64,000 nucleotides of DNA, from assembly GCA_024220525.1 (NCBI GenBank), contig JAMYWO010000049.1, positions 13,510-77,509 of the forward strand, given 5' to 3'. Numbering within the stretch: position 1 is the stretch's first letter; each line of letters starts with the position of its first letter. The notes below the pieces were generated by a model. That model had not been told where the DNA came from. It searched no databases and was given only the letters and a program-made list of their open reading frames with translations. Positions 34,703-45,763 of the stretch are shown in pieces. The position numbers and the translations under genes are program-made. This DNA is from Cochliopodium minus (taxonomy: Eukaryota > Discosea > Himatismenida > Cochliopodiidae).

Positions 34703-36329
34703 CAGAGTTTTTTGAGCCCAAGAGACAAACATTGACATTGAAAAAATCATCAACGTTGATGTTGTGATCTGCCAAAACAGGAAAGTTTTGCATGTAAACA
34801 CAGAAAGGATCCTCCCTGAATATTTTCTGTAAATCATGGTACACCCTCTTCTCTTTGCTCATCTCCTCCTTTTTCTTCAATTTGTTCTCTTCCACTCTTT
34901 TGTTGTATCCCTCCTACAATTCATTTTTTCAAAATAAAATGAAATGAAAAATAAAATGAAAAATAAAATGAAAAATAATTTAAAAATATTAAATTCAAAA
35001 TAAAAATATAAAATTAAAAATTATTAAGTTAATTGTAAATTAAAGTCAAATAATAAATGAAAAATTTTTTAAAAATAAAAAAAAATAAAATTGATAATTT
35101 ATGATTGACAATAAAAGAAATTTTATTTAGAAATAAAATAAAAATTCAAAAAAAAACAAAAAATTTCCAAAATAAATTAAAAAACAAAAAATAGTGAAAA
35201 AAAAAAAAGATTGGAATAAAAATGAATTTAAAAAAACAAAAAAACTTTGAACAAACAAAAAAATAAAAAAATTTTTATTATGTCCCTGAAAAAAAAAAAA
35301 ATGAAATAAAAACTTTTTAAAAAAACAAAAAAAACTTTCAAAAAAAAACAAAACAAAAAAAAAAAAAAAAAAAAATTAGAATACTTTGTGAGTGGACAAT
35401 AAAGACTTTACAGTGACTTTGTTCCATGCTTTGGAAACAAACAAACAACATTGAAGATCATTCAAGTTTAAGAACATGAAGATTTGATAGAGGAGGTGGT
35501 TGGAGGTGGAGTAGAAGAAGTTGTTGGTGGAGTATTTCACGATCGCCATTGCTGTTCTTTTCACTTGTTTGTCGTTCATTTTGTTGACCAATGAGTTTTC
35601 GTCTCCTCCATACTTTTTGTAAATTTCTGAGCTAAATGAAATAAAAAATAAAAAAAATAAATTAATTAAAAAATAAAAATTTAAAATAAATTAATAAATT
35701 AAAAATAAATTAATAAAATAAATAATGTGAAATAAATGATAATAGGTTGATAGTGAATTTGTTTGAGTGAGAACAAATTTTTTTGGTTTTTAAATTCTTT
35801 GATAATAACAAAATTGTATATCAAAATATATTCTCAGATATCTTTAAATAATACATGAAAAAAAATATAATATTTTCATAAGATCATTTTTCTTTGATCA
35901 AATAAACCCATTTGACAGTTCAAAGAAAAAAAAATATTAAATCTAAAATATATAGTTGAATAATCAAATTATATAGGATAATTATTTCCATATATTCCTT
36001 ATTGAATTGTCAAATGAAATTTATATATTTATTTACCTCTCAGGAATCAAAGAAATATGAGATTTGGGCACCAATCCATTCGCATTATAATCCACAGATG
36101 TAGCCTGGAACCAATTTTCATCTATTTCTTGATGCAGTTGAAAAATCTCCGCCGTATCGAAAGATAATTGGTTTGATTGTTTGGCTTGGAAAGGATGAGT
36201 AGATATTCCATATTTTCTCAACAATAAATGTCTTCTTTTTATTTGTTGTTTTTGTCCTGAAGTTGTTCCACAATGAGAACATGCAGAAGGAGATGTCAAT
36301 TGTTTACCACATTTATTACAATTTACCAT
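34703..36329 (-). CDS. Zinc-ribbon, SH3 and F-box protein, 3' end lost at gap
   Basis: Three exons are visible: 36329-36037, 35631-35385 and 34913-34703. The N-terminus is a CxxC...CxxC zinc ribbon (MVNCNKCGKQL, ACSHCG). An SH3-like domain follows (QLSFDTAEIFQLHQEIDENW, FQATSVDYNANGLVPKSHIS). Exon 2 contains an F-box (SNHLLYQIFMFLNLNDLQCC, LFVSKAWNKVTVKSLL). Exon 3 is a Lys/Glu coiled coil and then a globular stretch (FCVYMQNFPVLADHNINVDD) that ends at a GTAATA donor, so more exons lay in the gap. F-box means a likely SKP1/cullin-1 adaptor, SH3 a proline-motif binder. This pairing is unusual. The gene is at least 250 residues. Confidence 0.7.
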
Positions 36330-36590
36330 TCTTTTCTAAAATCTCTTTCTTTTTTTTTTTTTGATAATCTGAATGAGGAAGTTAATATTTGAAGGGATAT
36401 ATTTCTCTCAAATTTTTTTAATTTTATATTTTTTTCAAAAAGGATATAAAAAAAGAAAAATTTATAGTGTGAAAGTTTGTTGAAAATAATCTTTTGATGA
36501 ATTTCAAACATGTTATATATTTTTAGAAATACAAGCAAATAATACTTTTAATATATGACAAAATAAACAAGGGACCTTTTTTTTGTTGTT

Positions 36591-37148
36591 TCATTTGAAT
36601 CCCAATCCTTTTCTGTCTCCTTTTGCAGATAATTCCCTCAAAGGAACAACTTTTTTGTTTGACCATCCAATCGATGAACCATCCTCCCATCCCATTCCCT
36701 TTAACATAGCTACACCATAATTCTCTAGTGGAAATTTCGATGAAAAATCGGGTCTCATTTGAATATCTTCATCCAATGCTTGTTTATCAGTGCCTATTGG
36801 TCTATCTACTAATGTTGTGATAGGTACATTATATCTTGATTTATTTTTTCTTTCTTCAATAGACAAAGAAGGAAAGAAGAAATGTAAGCCTGGTTTCAAT
36901 TTCTCTTCTTTTTCTGCCTCCTTCTCTTTGATGAAGGTATCCTTTTTATCTAATGGATCATTTTGAATCTTATTTTCTCTTTCATCTTCTGATTTATTGA
37001 ATCTATTCAGCTTCCCTTCGAGATATCCTGGCAATTTTATTTCTTGTAGTGTATCTTCAATTTCCATCGTGAATTCATCTATGTATATTTCACTTTTAGA
37101 TTCCGTTTCTTCATCCAAATCAAATAAACCATTCAATTTATCATCCAT
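36591..37148 (-). CDS. G-patch protein of the Spp2/GPKOW type
   Basis: An intronless frame of 185 residues from the ATG at 37148. The N-terminal part is acidic (GLFDLDEETESKSEIYIDEF). The C-terminal part shows the Spp2/GPKOW signature: ENYGVAMLKGMGWEDGSSIG, then ELSAKGDRKGLGF. Spp2 proteins bind and activate the DEAH helicase Prp2 at the first catalytic step of splicing. The frame continues open upstream of this ATG for about 20 codons behind a possible acceptor, so the N-terminus could be longer. The CSL4 gene starts 144 bp away in the opposite direction. Confidence 0.75.
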   Translation of the reverse strand: MDDKLNGLFDLDEETESKSEIYIDEFTMEIEDTLQEIKLPGYLEGKLNRFNKSEDERENKIQNDPLDKKDTFIKEKEAEKEEKLKPGLHFFFPSLSIEERKNKSRYNVPITTLVDRPIGTDKQALDEDIQMRPDFSSKFPLENYGVAMLKGMGWEDGSSIGWSNKKVVPLRELSAKGDRKGLGFK

Positions 37149-37292
37149 TTCAAATTTAAATGTATTGTGATTCAATTTTTTTGGTTTGGATGATTCGATC
37201 TAATAGATCAGTTTGATCACTTTATGAAAATTTAACAATTTTTTTTATTATATTCTATCAATGCAGAGAAAATTTGAAGAAAAAGAAAAAAA

Positions 37293-38404
37293 ATGACAGA
37301 AACTTTAGAATTTGTAACCCCTGGACAAAGATTGGGATTTTATGTTGATGAATATACTGCAGGTCCAGGAACATATGTGAGAGATCAACAAATATATTCT
37401 TCCGTTGTGGGAATGAAACAAATAATTGAATCTATGGATGAAAATGTAATCTATATTGAACCTCAATAATTATCATCATTCAAAACAAACATTATGAGAT
37501 ATTCAAAAAAATTTTGGATTTTTGAGAATATTTTTGAAAGATATACTATTTATAGAAAGATAATGTTCTAAAAACAATTTATCAACATATCCATTTCATA
37601 TCAGTACATTTGATTAATGATCCTTTTAGATATTATGATCCTTTTAGATATTATATAAAACAAATACTAATTTTTTATAAAATCAGATCAAACCAATATT
37701 ATCAGTAACAAGAGAAAAAAATTCTTCTATTGTCCCAAAAACGGGAGATGTAGTGACTGCAAAAGTAATCCAAAATAAAAAATCATAGAGAAAATTAAGA
37801 TTGAAATTTTATTTTTACCAAAAAAAAAAAAAACAGATCACCAAAATTAAATCTAAACAAGCTAGTGCTAAAATATTATGTGTTGGAAGTGAACCAGTTA
37901 GCGGAACATTTCCAGCAGTAATTAAGTAAAAAAAAAAAAATTTTAATGACTCTTTATTCAATATTTCTGAATAAAAATTTAATTTTTTATAATTTTTTAT
38001 TAATTTTTTTAATTTTTTAATTTTTCTTAGTTTGGAAGACGTAAGATCCACTGAAATAGACAAAGTAGAAATAGAAAAATGTTTCAGACCAGGAGATATC
38101 ATCAGAGCTGAAGTTGTAAGAAAAATTAAAATATATAAATAATGAATATAAAAAAATATAAATAAATAAAAAAAATATTTAATTGAATAAAAAAAATATT
38201 TAATTGAATTTTTAAAAATATTATTCAATTTAGTTATCTTTGGGTGACAAAAAACATTTATATTTAACAACTAATAAGAATGAGTATGGTGTCATCTATG
38301 CAAAGAGTATGGCAGGAGCAGTGTTGATTCCAATCAGTTGGCAAGAAATGCAATGTCCAACCACCAAAATAAAAGAATTTAGAAAAGTTGCAAAAATAAA
38401 TTGA
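37293..38404 (+). CDS. EXOSC1: Exosome complex subunit CSL4
   Basis: Five exons (37293-37445, 37687-37764, 37837-37925, 38031-38115, 38234-38404) give 191 residues, close to the human 195. The pattern is that of CSL4 along its whole length: VTPGQRLGFYVDEYTAGPGT, YVRDQQIYSSVVG, then SSIVPKTGDVVTAKITKI, ILCVGSEPVSGTF, LEDVRSTEIDKVEI, CFRPGDIIRAEVLSLGDK, VLIPISWQEMQCPTTKIKEF. CSL4 is an S1/zinc-ribbon cap protein of the RNA exosome, which degrades and trims RNA from the 3' end. The zinc-ribbon cysteines are partly kept (MQCPTTK). Confidence 0.95.
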
Positions 38405-38481
38405 AAAATAAATTAAAAAATAAAACAATAAAATGTTAAAAAAATAAAATAATAAAATGTTAAAAAAATAAATAGGTTTTT

Positions 38482-39333
38482 TTAATTTTCTTTTTTTTCA
38501 TTTATATTTTTTGTTTGGAGAAGCATTGTTTCGGTTAATAGATCGATTTTTTGATTGAGAATCTCGAGTTTGGAGTCAATCTTGTTTTCGAGAAGGAGGA
38601 GTCTGTTCTGAAGAATCAAATCAAAGTTGTACTGAAGCTGCAACAACATCCCCTCTATCTTTCTCTCCATCATATTATTTGAATCCACATTAGTGTTGTT
38701 ATTTGTGTTTTGTGTTGTCTTTTCAATAAAAATAAAAAATAAAAATAGTAAAACAAAAAATAAAAAATAAATATGATTAACAATAAATTTATAATTACTG
38801 AATTATTCTTATTATCAAAATTCTTTTCGTTTGTAGTGGGGTCATATTCAAAGCTTTTTGTTATTATTTCTTTATTTTCAACTATTTCTGTTTTATCCTG
38901 TCTTTTTTCATTTTCATCATTAGAAACACCTCCAATATTGTTCTCAAAAGAATTTTTTTCAGTTGAAAAAGTAAGAGAATCATTGCTACTATCATTTTTG
39001 ATCTCTTTATTTACAATCATTTTGCTTTCATTATTAATAATATTGGTTACATTATTAATTTTATCAATTTTTTTATTATTTGTTTTATTATTGTTATTAT
39101 CATTGTTAGTTTTAACATTGTTAGTTTTATTAAGATTTGCATTATTGAAATTGTTTGAAGATTGATTTTTGGTTGGAGGAGATAGTTTTGATTTGGAGGG
39201 CATCATCATTGACAATAAAGAGGCCATCATTTGTGTCTCCGAAGAATTACTCTTTTTCTCTGGAACCGGATATTTTTTGGTGTAATCCACATAAATATCT
39301 ATCTTTGATATAACTAACTCTTCTTCTTTTTTT
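38482..39333 (-). CDS. Asn-rich protein with C-terminal coiled coil, 5' end missing
   Basis: Two exons: 39333-38799 and 38718-38482. The frame opens behind an acceptor-like AG with KIDIYVDYTKKYPVPEKKSN and then QMMASLLSMMMPSKSK. A long poly-Asn/Lys tract follows (NNANLNKTNNVKTNNDNNNN). Exon 2 forms a coiled coil (DLILQNRLLLLENKIDSKLE, ILNQKIDLLTETMLLQTKN) and ends in TAA. An in-frame stop just upstream of exon 1 means a first exon is needed, yet only a T-rich repeat separates it from the next gene's exon at 39504. I do not recognise the family. Confidence 0.55.
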
Positions 39334-39344
39334 CTTCATAAAAA

Positions 39345-39503
39345 TTTTTTTATTTTATTTTTATACCTTTTTATTTTTATTATTATTATTTATTATTTAT
39401 TATTTATTATTTATTATTTATTATTTATTATTTTTTATTTTTTATTTATTATTTATTATTTATTATTTTTTATTTTTTTTTTTCATTTTTAAAATTTTTT
39501 TAG
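39345..39503. repeat. TTATTATT repeat between two genes that both lack their first exon
   Basis: About 110 bases of TTATTATT units sit between the opposed genes at 38482-39333 and 39504-41224. Neither has a start codon on its side of the tract. The tract looks collapsed, with unique sequence missing from the assembly. Confidence 0.55.
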
Positions 39504-41224
39504 TTGAGAAAGAGTGAAAAAGTAAACGCCAAAAACGAATTACAACAAAAACAAAAGATCAATGAAAACGAATACATCGAGCAAATAAAGAAACAGCAAG
39601 AAGAACAAGACAAACAGCTCAAAGAATTCCAAAACGAGCAAAAAGAAAACTTTGCTTCATTCCAACTCTCCGAAAAAAACAATTTCTTCTCTGAAATGAA
39701 TAAGTAAAATGTTCTATTTATTTTTTCATTTTTATTTTTTATTTTATTCATTAATTTTATTTAGTATTTTTTCATTTTCATTTTCATTTTTATCTTTTTA
39801 TATTTTATTTATTTATTTTTTTATTTTATATTATTTTTTATTTGAATATTTATTATTTTCTTTATTTATTTTTTAAATAATTTTTTAAATAATTTTTATT
39901 TTTTTTTTTTGTTTTTTTTTTATTTGAATATTTATTCATTTAGTTTTAATTATTATTTTTTATTTTGAATATTTAGTTTCATTTAATTTTAATATTATCT
40001 TATTTTATTTTTATTTATTTTTGGTTTCAATTTTTTTTTGGTAGGTTAAAGACAGAAGAAGACAAAAAGTTCACGGAAGAGAGAAAAGAATTCTACTACA
40101 CCTCCAACATCCACCTCTTTTTGGAGATGATGGCAGAGTTCAAGCTTGAGCGTGAGCTTCTCAAAGAATACCAAGTCTCAGAGACTTCCCTCATGGATGA
40201 AAACAATGAAAACATTGAAAAGATGATCACTTTTACGTAAAATATTTTTAATTTAATTTTTAATTTATTTATTTTTTTTGATTTTTATCATTTTTTATTT
40301 TTTTTTTATTTTTTTATTTTTTTAATTTTTAATTTTTAATTTTTAATTTTTAATTTTAATTTTTTATTTTTTATTATTTTTTATTTTTTTATTTTTTTAA
40401 TTTTTAATTTTTAATATTTAATATTTAATTTTTAATTTTTATTTTTTATTTTTTATTTTATCTTTTATTATTTTTGTTTACGTTATTTCAACAAATTTTT
40501 TTTTTGATTTTAATTTTTATTTTGTTTTATTTTTCATTCTTTGATTATTATTTTTTTACTTTTTTTTTTTATTTTTAGTCAACACAAAGACTTCTTCCAG
40601 AAGGAAGTTTTAGATCTTTTGCATAACAAACAGAACATCTTGTTAGAAGAGGAACAGAAGAATTTGTTGGTCACTGTTTTCAACTTGGAAAAGTCAAAGG
40701 ACAAACTAAGTTCTTTATTCAGGTAAAAAACAAAAAATTAGTTCACTTTTTTATTTATATTAAATTGTTTTTATTTTTTTATATTTTTATTTTTATTTTT
40801 ATCAAATTTATATTAAATTGTTTTTCTTTTGTATTTTTTTCAATTATATTTAAATTTTTTATTTTTTATTTTTTATTTATTTTTTTTTAATATCACCTTT
40901 TTTTTTTAATTTTAAATTAGTTTGAATCAAAACGATTTGAAAAAACAAATACAACAAATCCTCCCAGAAACAAATTTCCCACTCTACAACTACGAAACTC
41001 TCCTCCACCAAAAAGAGATTCTCACCGAGAAACAAAAGAAGGAGTCCCTCTTTTACAACTCTCAATATGAAAACTCTCAAAAGTTGAACAAAGAGTCTAA
41101 CCAGATCACCACCCTTCAGATCCAAAACAAAATCTCTCATCTGGAGAGTTTTCTTTTGCAGCAACAGAATGACACTCTTTTGAATCTTTTGAAGAAGTTT
41201 CAGAACGAGTTCCAAAGCATCTAA
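39504..41224 (+). CDS. Coiled-coil protein, 5' end missing
   Basis: Four exons (39504-39703, 40045-40236, 40579-40722, 40921-41224) join in phase into 279 residues that are almost entirely coiled coil: ENEYIEQIKKQQEEQDKQLK, then FQKEVLDLLHNKQNILLEEE and ISHLESFLLQQQNDTLLNLL. The first exon opens directly behind a TTTTTTAG acceptor without an ATG, so at least one upstream exon is absent from the assembly. There are no other domains. The protein could be cytoskeletal or centrosomal; nothing is specific. Confidence 0.65.
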
Positions 41225-41500
41225 AGAAGTTTTTACTTTTACTTTTTTTTTTTGAAAGGAAGAAAAAAATATTATTAAAAAAAAACAATTTTATAACGAT
41301 AATAAAAAAAAAAAAAGAGTGATTTAATTTTTATTTTTACTTTATTGAAACCAATTCCGCGCTCTTTGATTTATTTTGAATATTCTTTTTTTAATATAAA
41401 ATTTAAAATCAAAATATTTTAAAAATTAATGTTCAAATTGTGATAATTGTTTTGTTTCTAAATAATAATATAATTTTTTTTCAATATAATATTTTATTAT

Positions 41501-41965
41501 TCAAAATGATAGAAAGATAAATGAAATGATGAGAATGATGATAGATGGAAGGATGAAAATGGAATCAGATGAAGTGCTTGGAGATTGGGTAGGGCCAACA
41601 GTAGGAGGAACAGTGGTAGGATTCAAATCATTGATTCTATATCCAAAATTATCTACGCCAACAAAGGTATTGCAGTTCAAGATATTAGCATTGATAGTGA
41701 AGTTGGTTGATGATGTATTACAATTAGCCACATTCCATGTTGTAATGGCGACTGTGTTTTGAGATGGCCTTGTGATGATGACTGAAGTGTTGAATAAGTT
41801 TGTCAAAGATCCAAATACGTTGGTGGAATTGTAGCAGACCCCCAATACGATGGTGGATCCACAGGTTGATTGGGAATCACAGTTGACTCCATTGTATAAG
41901 CATGCTTGTAAATCACACATGCAGAATGAAATGAATAATGCAAAGAATAATGCCAATAATTTCAT
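41501..41965 (-). CDS. Secreted, probably GPI-anchored surface protein
   Basis: An intronless gene of 154 residues. Signal peptide MKLLALFFALFISFCMC is followed by a Cys- and Asn-rich region (CLYNGVNCDSQSTCGSTIVL, TTWNVANCNTSSTNFTINAN) with several N-glycosylation sites. A Pro/Thr/Ser stalk (TTVPPTVGPTQSPSTSSDS) leads to a hydrophobic C-terminus (IFILPSIIILIISFIFLSF), the layout of a GPI-anchored protein. The WNVANC string resembles WGVANC in the small secreted protein at 30 kb. No known family is recognised. Confidence 0.75.
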   Translation of the reverse strand: MKLLALFFALFISFCMCDLQACLYNGVNCDSQSTCGSTIVLGVCYNSTNVFGSLTNLFNTSVIITRPSQNTVAITTWNVANCNTSSTNFTINANILNCNTFVGVDNFGYRINDLNPTTVPPTVGPTQSPSTSSDSIFILPSIIILIISFIFLSF

Positions 41966-42314
41966 TATATATACGTTTGAATAAAAAATATCAAATTTTT
42001 TTTTTATTAATTATTTAATTCACGATCAAACTTTTTATCTTTATTTATAAAACAAAACAAGATTCAAACTTCTTGACCTTTTGTTTGACTTTATTTATTG
42101 AAATTTTTTAACCAACGTGTCAACAATATTCAATTAAAGATTCTTTAAAAAAATTCCATTAAAACTTGGGTGAATTGTTTTTCGTAAAATTCTAAATCTT
42201 TGAAAACTGAAAATAAGACAAAAATTCTTTGAATTAAATGAGCCAAAACTTAATTCAAAAAAGATTTTTTTCATTTTGAATTCGTTAAAAAAAAAAAAAA
42301 ATTGATTTCTTAAA
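41966..42314. other. Spacer without visible gene
   Basis: This divergent spacer of about 350 bp lies between the surface protein and the G-alpha-like gene. Nothing exon-like is visible on either strand apart from composition-driven open frames. Confidence 0.5.
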
Positions 42315-43888
42315 ATGGGAAATGAAATACCAAATGAGCAAAAACTATATTCCAAAGAAATTGATAAGGAAATTCTTATTTCTCGGAAAGTTTTACGAAG
42401 AGTAAATGTTCTTCTTTTAGGTAAAATTAAATTAAGAATGCAAATCAAAATATTTTTCTTCTTTCTATAATTAAATTCTTTTTTCAATAAAATTGAAATG
42501 AACAGAAATATTAAATTGAAAATAAAATTTGTATATTTTCACTGAAATTAAAAATATGATTAGGAGATGAAACATCAAAATCAATCTTTGAAAAACTAGA
42601 ATTATTTGCTTAAATGGCTACAAAGAGGAAGAGAGAATAGAAATTAAAAAGGATGTATTCATTCAGATCTTTTTGAGCATGAAAAAGTTGATAGCTGAAG
42701 CAAAGAAACTTGGACATGAGATTGAAGAAATTTCAAAAGTAAATCAATGAAAACTTTTAAAAATTTTTTGTTCTATTTTTTTTAATTTTAATATTCTTTA
42801 AAATTTTTCAATTTTTTTATTGAAAAAAGGAATTTTCCAAAGAAATAGAACAAATGTGTTTGATAGAAGGAGAAATTTTGTTTAATTTAGAAATTGGTTT
42901 GAAGCTTCGAGAGTTGTGGGAATCTGATCCAATCCAAAAAGCATTCGAAAATTCAAGAGATATTGAAGATTTTACAGATTATTTTTTGGATAAGTAATTG
43001 TTAAAAAAATTTTAGTTATCTCATTTTTTATTTTTTTTATAATTTTTTTTAAAATTTTTTTAATTTTTTTATCATTGATTGGAAGACATTTTTGATAAAG
43101 AATATGTACCGAGCATTTCCGATATTCTCCGCTGCAAAACAAAGAAAGCATGTCTCTTAGAAACTCAATTTCTTTATAAAGGCTTTAATTATAATTTAGT
43201 TAATATTGTCCAACAAAATGGTTCTTTCAGAAAATATTTTTGTCATCTTTCAATAGCCGATTTCGTAATTTATTGTGTAGATTTAACAAGGTAAAATAAT
43301 TTTATTTTAAACTTTCTGTATTTGAAAAAGTCTTAAATGTTTTCATTTTTATTTAAAGTTATGTAAGATTTGATAAAAAGGGTTCAAATTGGTTTGATTT
43401 TTTATTTCAAAAAAACTTTTTTTTCTAAATTTTTTTTTGTAGTCTAAAAAATTGTATTAATACCTTTCATACCATGATAAATAATCGGTATTACGATGAT
43501 CATGATTTCTTTGTTTTGCTCACTAAGAAGGGTTTATTTTAAAATTCCTTTAAATTTAAAAAAATAATTTAGTTTTTAAAAATAAAAAAAATTTTAAAGA
43601 TGTTTTCAAAAAGAAATTACAAAAAATCCTTTGTCAAATTACTTGGGATACATTGGAAAAAATAGTTATGAGGATTGCTTAGAGTTCATTAAATTAGAGT
43701 TTGAAAGTAAAAACGAAAACTTGAACAGAAACATCTGTGTCTTTGACATGGATTTCTTGTGTTCTAATGATATCAAACTTATCTTCCCCAAAATGCAAGA
43801 TGATTTGACAAGAAAAGCTATGAAAGAGAGTAATTTAATCAAACCAATAAAAATGACCCACAATGATTTTGTCTCAAAAAATAATTAA
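42315..43888 (+). pseudogene. Decayed heterotrimeric G-protein alpha subunit
   Basis: Six exon-like blocks (42315-42420, 42564-42738, 42830-42993, about 43078-43290, 43443-43531, 43600-43888) follow the G-alpha layout: myristoylation-type start MGNEIP, IDKEILISRKVLRRVNVLLL, LKLRELWESDPIQKAFE, YVPSISDILRCK and SNYLGYIGKNSYEDCLEFI. The GTP-binding motifs are degraded: the P-loop GxGESGKST reads GGDETSKS, the DVGGQ switch is NIVQQNG and NKKD is TKKD. Two A-runs (near 42595 and 43622) are one base short for the frame, and the fourth block has no AG acceptor at the phase required. Poor base calls could explain the A-runs, but not the lost motifs. It is either a pseudogene or a non-GTPase relative. 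Confidence 0.7.
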
Positions 43889-44217
43889 ATTAAAAAAGTT
43901 TTATAATTAAAAAAAAAAATCTTATTTTTTGATAAAAAACCATCTAAATTATGTAAAAAATTTTCTTTGATTAAAAGAATAAATTTAAAGTACACATTTT
44001 GTCCAATCAAAACAGAATATCAAAAACTTTTAGAAAGAACATTCATAATTCGAAGAAAAAAACCGAAGTTTTTGAAAATTGTGGACTAATTTGATGATCT
44101 CAACAAAGTCTAAGAAGATCTCATCAATTATTCAATTTCATTAGGATTTCTAAATTTTCAGGTTTCATATAATTTTTTTGGTGATATTTTTACTTTTTTC
44201 AATTACTTTGAATTTTT
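43889..44217. other. Spacer without visible gene
   Basis: About 330 bp lie between the convergent G-alpha relic and MED20. No open frame or exon-like block stands out. Confidence 0.5.
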
Positions 44218-44750
44218 TTAATTTTCCTTCTTTTGAGAGAAAAAAGCCAAGTATTGATTGGTAGTGTGCAACAAACAATAGCTTGTTTTCTGCAAAGATT
44301 CTTCAAATTGAATCTTGGGACCCTAGTCAAATAATTGGAAAAATAAATAAAAAAATAAAAAAATAAAAAAGTGATAATAAAAATAAAATAAAAATATGAT
44401 AAAAAGTAAAAACAAAAATAAAAGAACAAAAATACAGAAAATTCGTGATCAATGTCCTTAAATAAAATTTCAGTAAACTCCTTCAAAATCAACTCAACTT
44501 GATTAACAATATAAATAGGAGCATACTCAATCTCTGCCATCAATATCTCTCCCTTACGCTTCAACACGCCCAAACGAATAATAAAGTCACCCATTTGGTA
44601 AGTGTTTCCCTTAATTTGGTTGGTTTGTTTCAGATCAAAAAGTTTCATTTTTTCTAAGATTAGTTTGTAGTTTTCGTCCACTTTGGATGTTTTGTCCATC
44701 ATGTTTACGTAATAGTGATTTTGATCCTCTGAGAATTTGAATACAAACAT
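44218..44750 (-). CDS. MED20: Mediator subunit 20
   Basis: Two exons (44750-44436, 44322-44218) give 139 residues. The pattern fits MED20 (Srb2/TRFP): an N-terminal strand region (MFVFKFSEDQNHYYVNM), KLILEKMKLFDLKQTNQIKG, then TYQMGDFIIRLGVLKRKGEI and LMAEIEYAPIYIVNQVELIL, followed by a leucine-rich LKEFTEILF. MED20 pairs with MED18 in the Mediator head, which links activators to RNA polymerase II. The protein is shorter than the usual ~200 residues, and the normal first 40 or so residues are absent, so an upstream exon may be missing. The assignment rests on one conserved block. Confidence 0.6.
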
Positions 44751-45439
44751 GTTTGCTTCTTTATCTTTTTTTTTTTTACATAAAAAAGTTATGAGAATTA
44801 AAAATGGCTTTCAGCTGATAAATCTTTAAGGATATTAAGAAGTATTCTTTCATTCAAATTTGGATTCATTTCTAATTTTTTTTCTATTAACTTTGACATG
44901 TAAAAAATTTACAACTTTGTTGGCGGATATTAATTCATACCAAACAAATCAAAAAACTATAATCTCGCAAACAGTAAAAATCAATAATTGCATCGATATT
45001 TACACAAAAAAAAATATATTTCTTTTTCTGACAAAGATATGTTAATCAGGGTCACAATGAGTATTACTTAAATGATTTTTTGATTTATAAAGATATTTTA
45101 TAATTACTATTTTAATCAATTACACTTGATTCTTTTAATTTTATTCAAGATTTTTGAACCTTCTTGGAAAATATCAATATATTCTCTGATTCACAATTGG
45201 ATTAATATTATTTTGTAACATTTTCAAATTTATGATCTATTTTATAATTCATTTATCTTCTAAGAGATATTACTGATAATGGATAGATGTAATTTCATCA
45301 ATGGAATGATCAATTATAATTACCAATATACAATCTCCTTTCATATTAAAACAATAAAATTAATCTCTTTATGAAATAGGTTATAAGTTTGTATATTCGA
45401 ATAGAGATAGAATATGTCTTGAAATCCTTGAAAATTTAC
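44751..45439. other. Spacer with one tiny open frame
   Basis: A minus-strand frame at 44899-44798 encodes 33 residues (MSKLIEKKLEMNPNLNERIL ...). It could be a MED20 first exon or an unrelated peptide, but no donor fits. The remainder to 45439 has no supported exon. Confidence 0.35.
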
Positions 45440-45578
45440 TTTTGTGTTGATATATTTCGCATGTTATTTGGAAATCCTCTTTCTTCACTCCAAACATCAT
45501 CTCTATTCTCTTTTGCAAAGTTTCAGCAACTTTGGATGTGGGAGAATCCATCAATTTTATCAAACATTTCACACCCAT
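45440..45578 (-). CDS. Exon of an unknown gene
   Basis: From an ATG at 45578 the frame reads MGVKCLIKLMDSPTSKVAET then LQKRIEMMFGVKKEDFQITC, and meets a GTAAAT site after 45440 in phase 1. Codon content looks coding (Lys/Glu/Leu mixed, few Phe/Asn runs), but neither a following exon nor a family can be identified. If unspliced, it would end at 45381 after 65 residues. Confidence 0.35.
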
Positions 45579-45763
45579 ATAACTGTAGTCAATTTTTTTT
45601 TTTTTTTTATCAAAGCATCAACCTTTTTTTATGTTGAGCCTTTATATAGAATATGAATTGAAAATTATTTTGATTGGTAATTATCAATTCTAAATTCAAT
45701 TTGATCATATCCTTAATTAAAAATAAATTTAATTCTATAAAAACATCTCTTTTAACTATTTAT

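Noticed and set aside
44798-44899. 33-residue frame (MSKLIEKKLEMNPNLNERIL...) with faint likeness to ENY2
   Set aside because: Too short, ends in a stop, and no donor links it to another exon.
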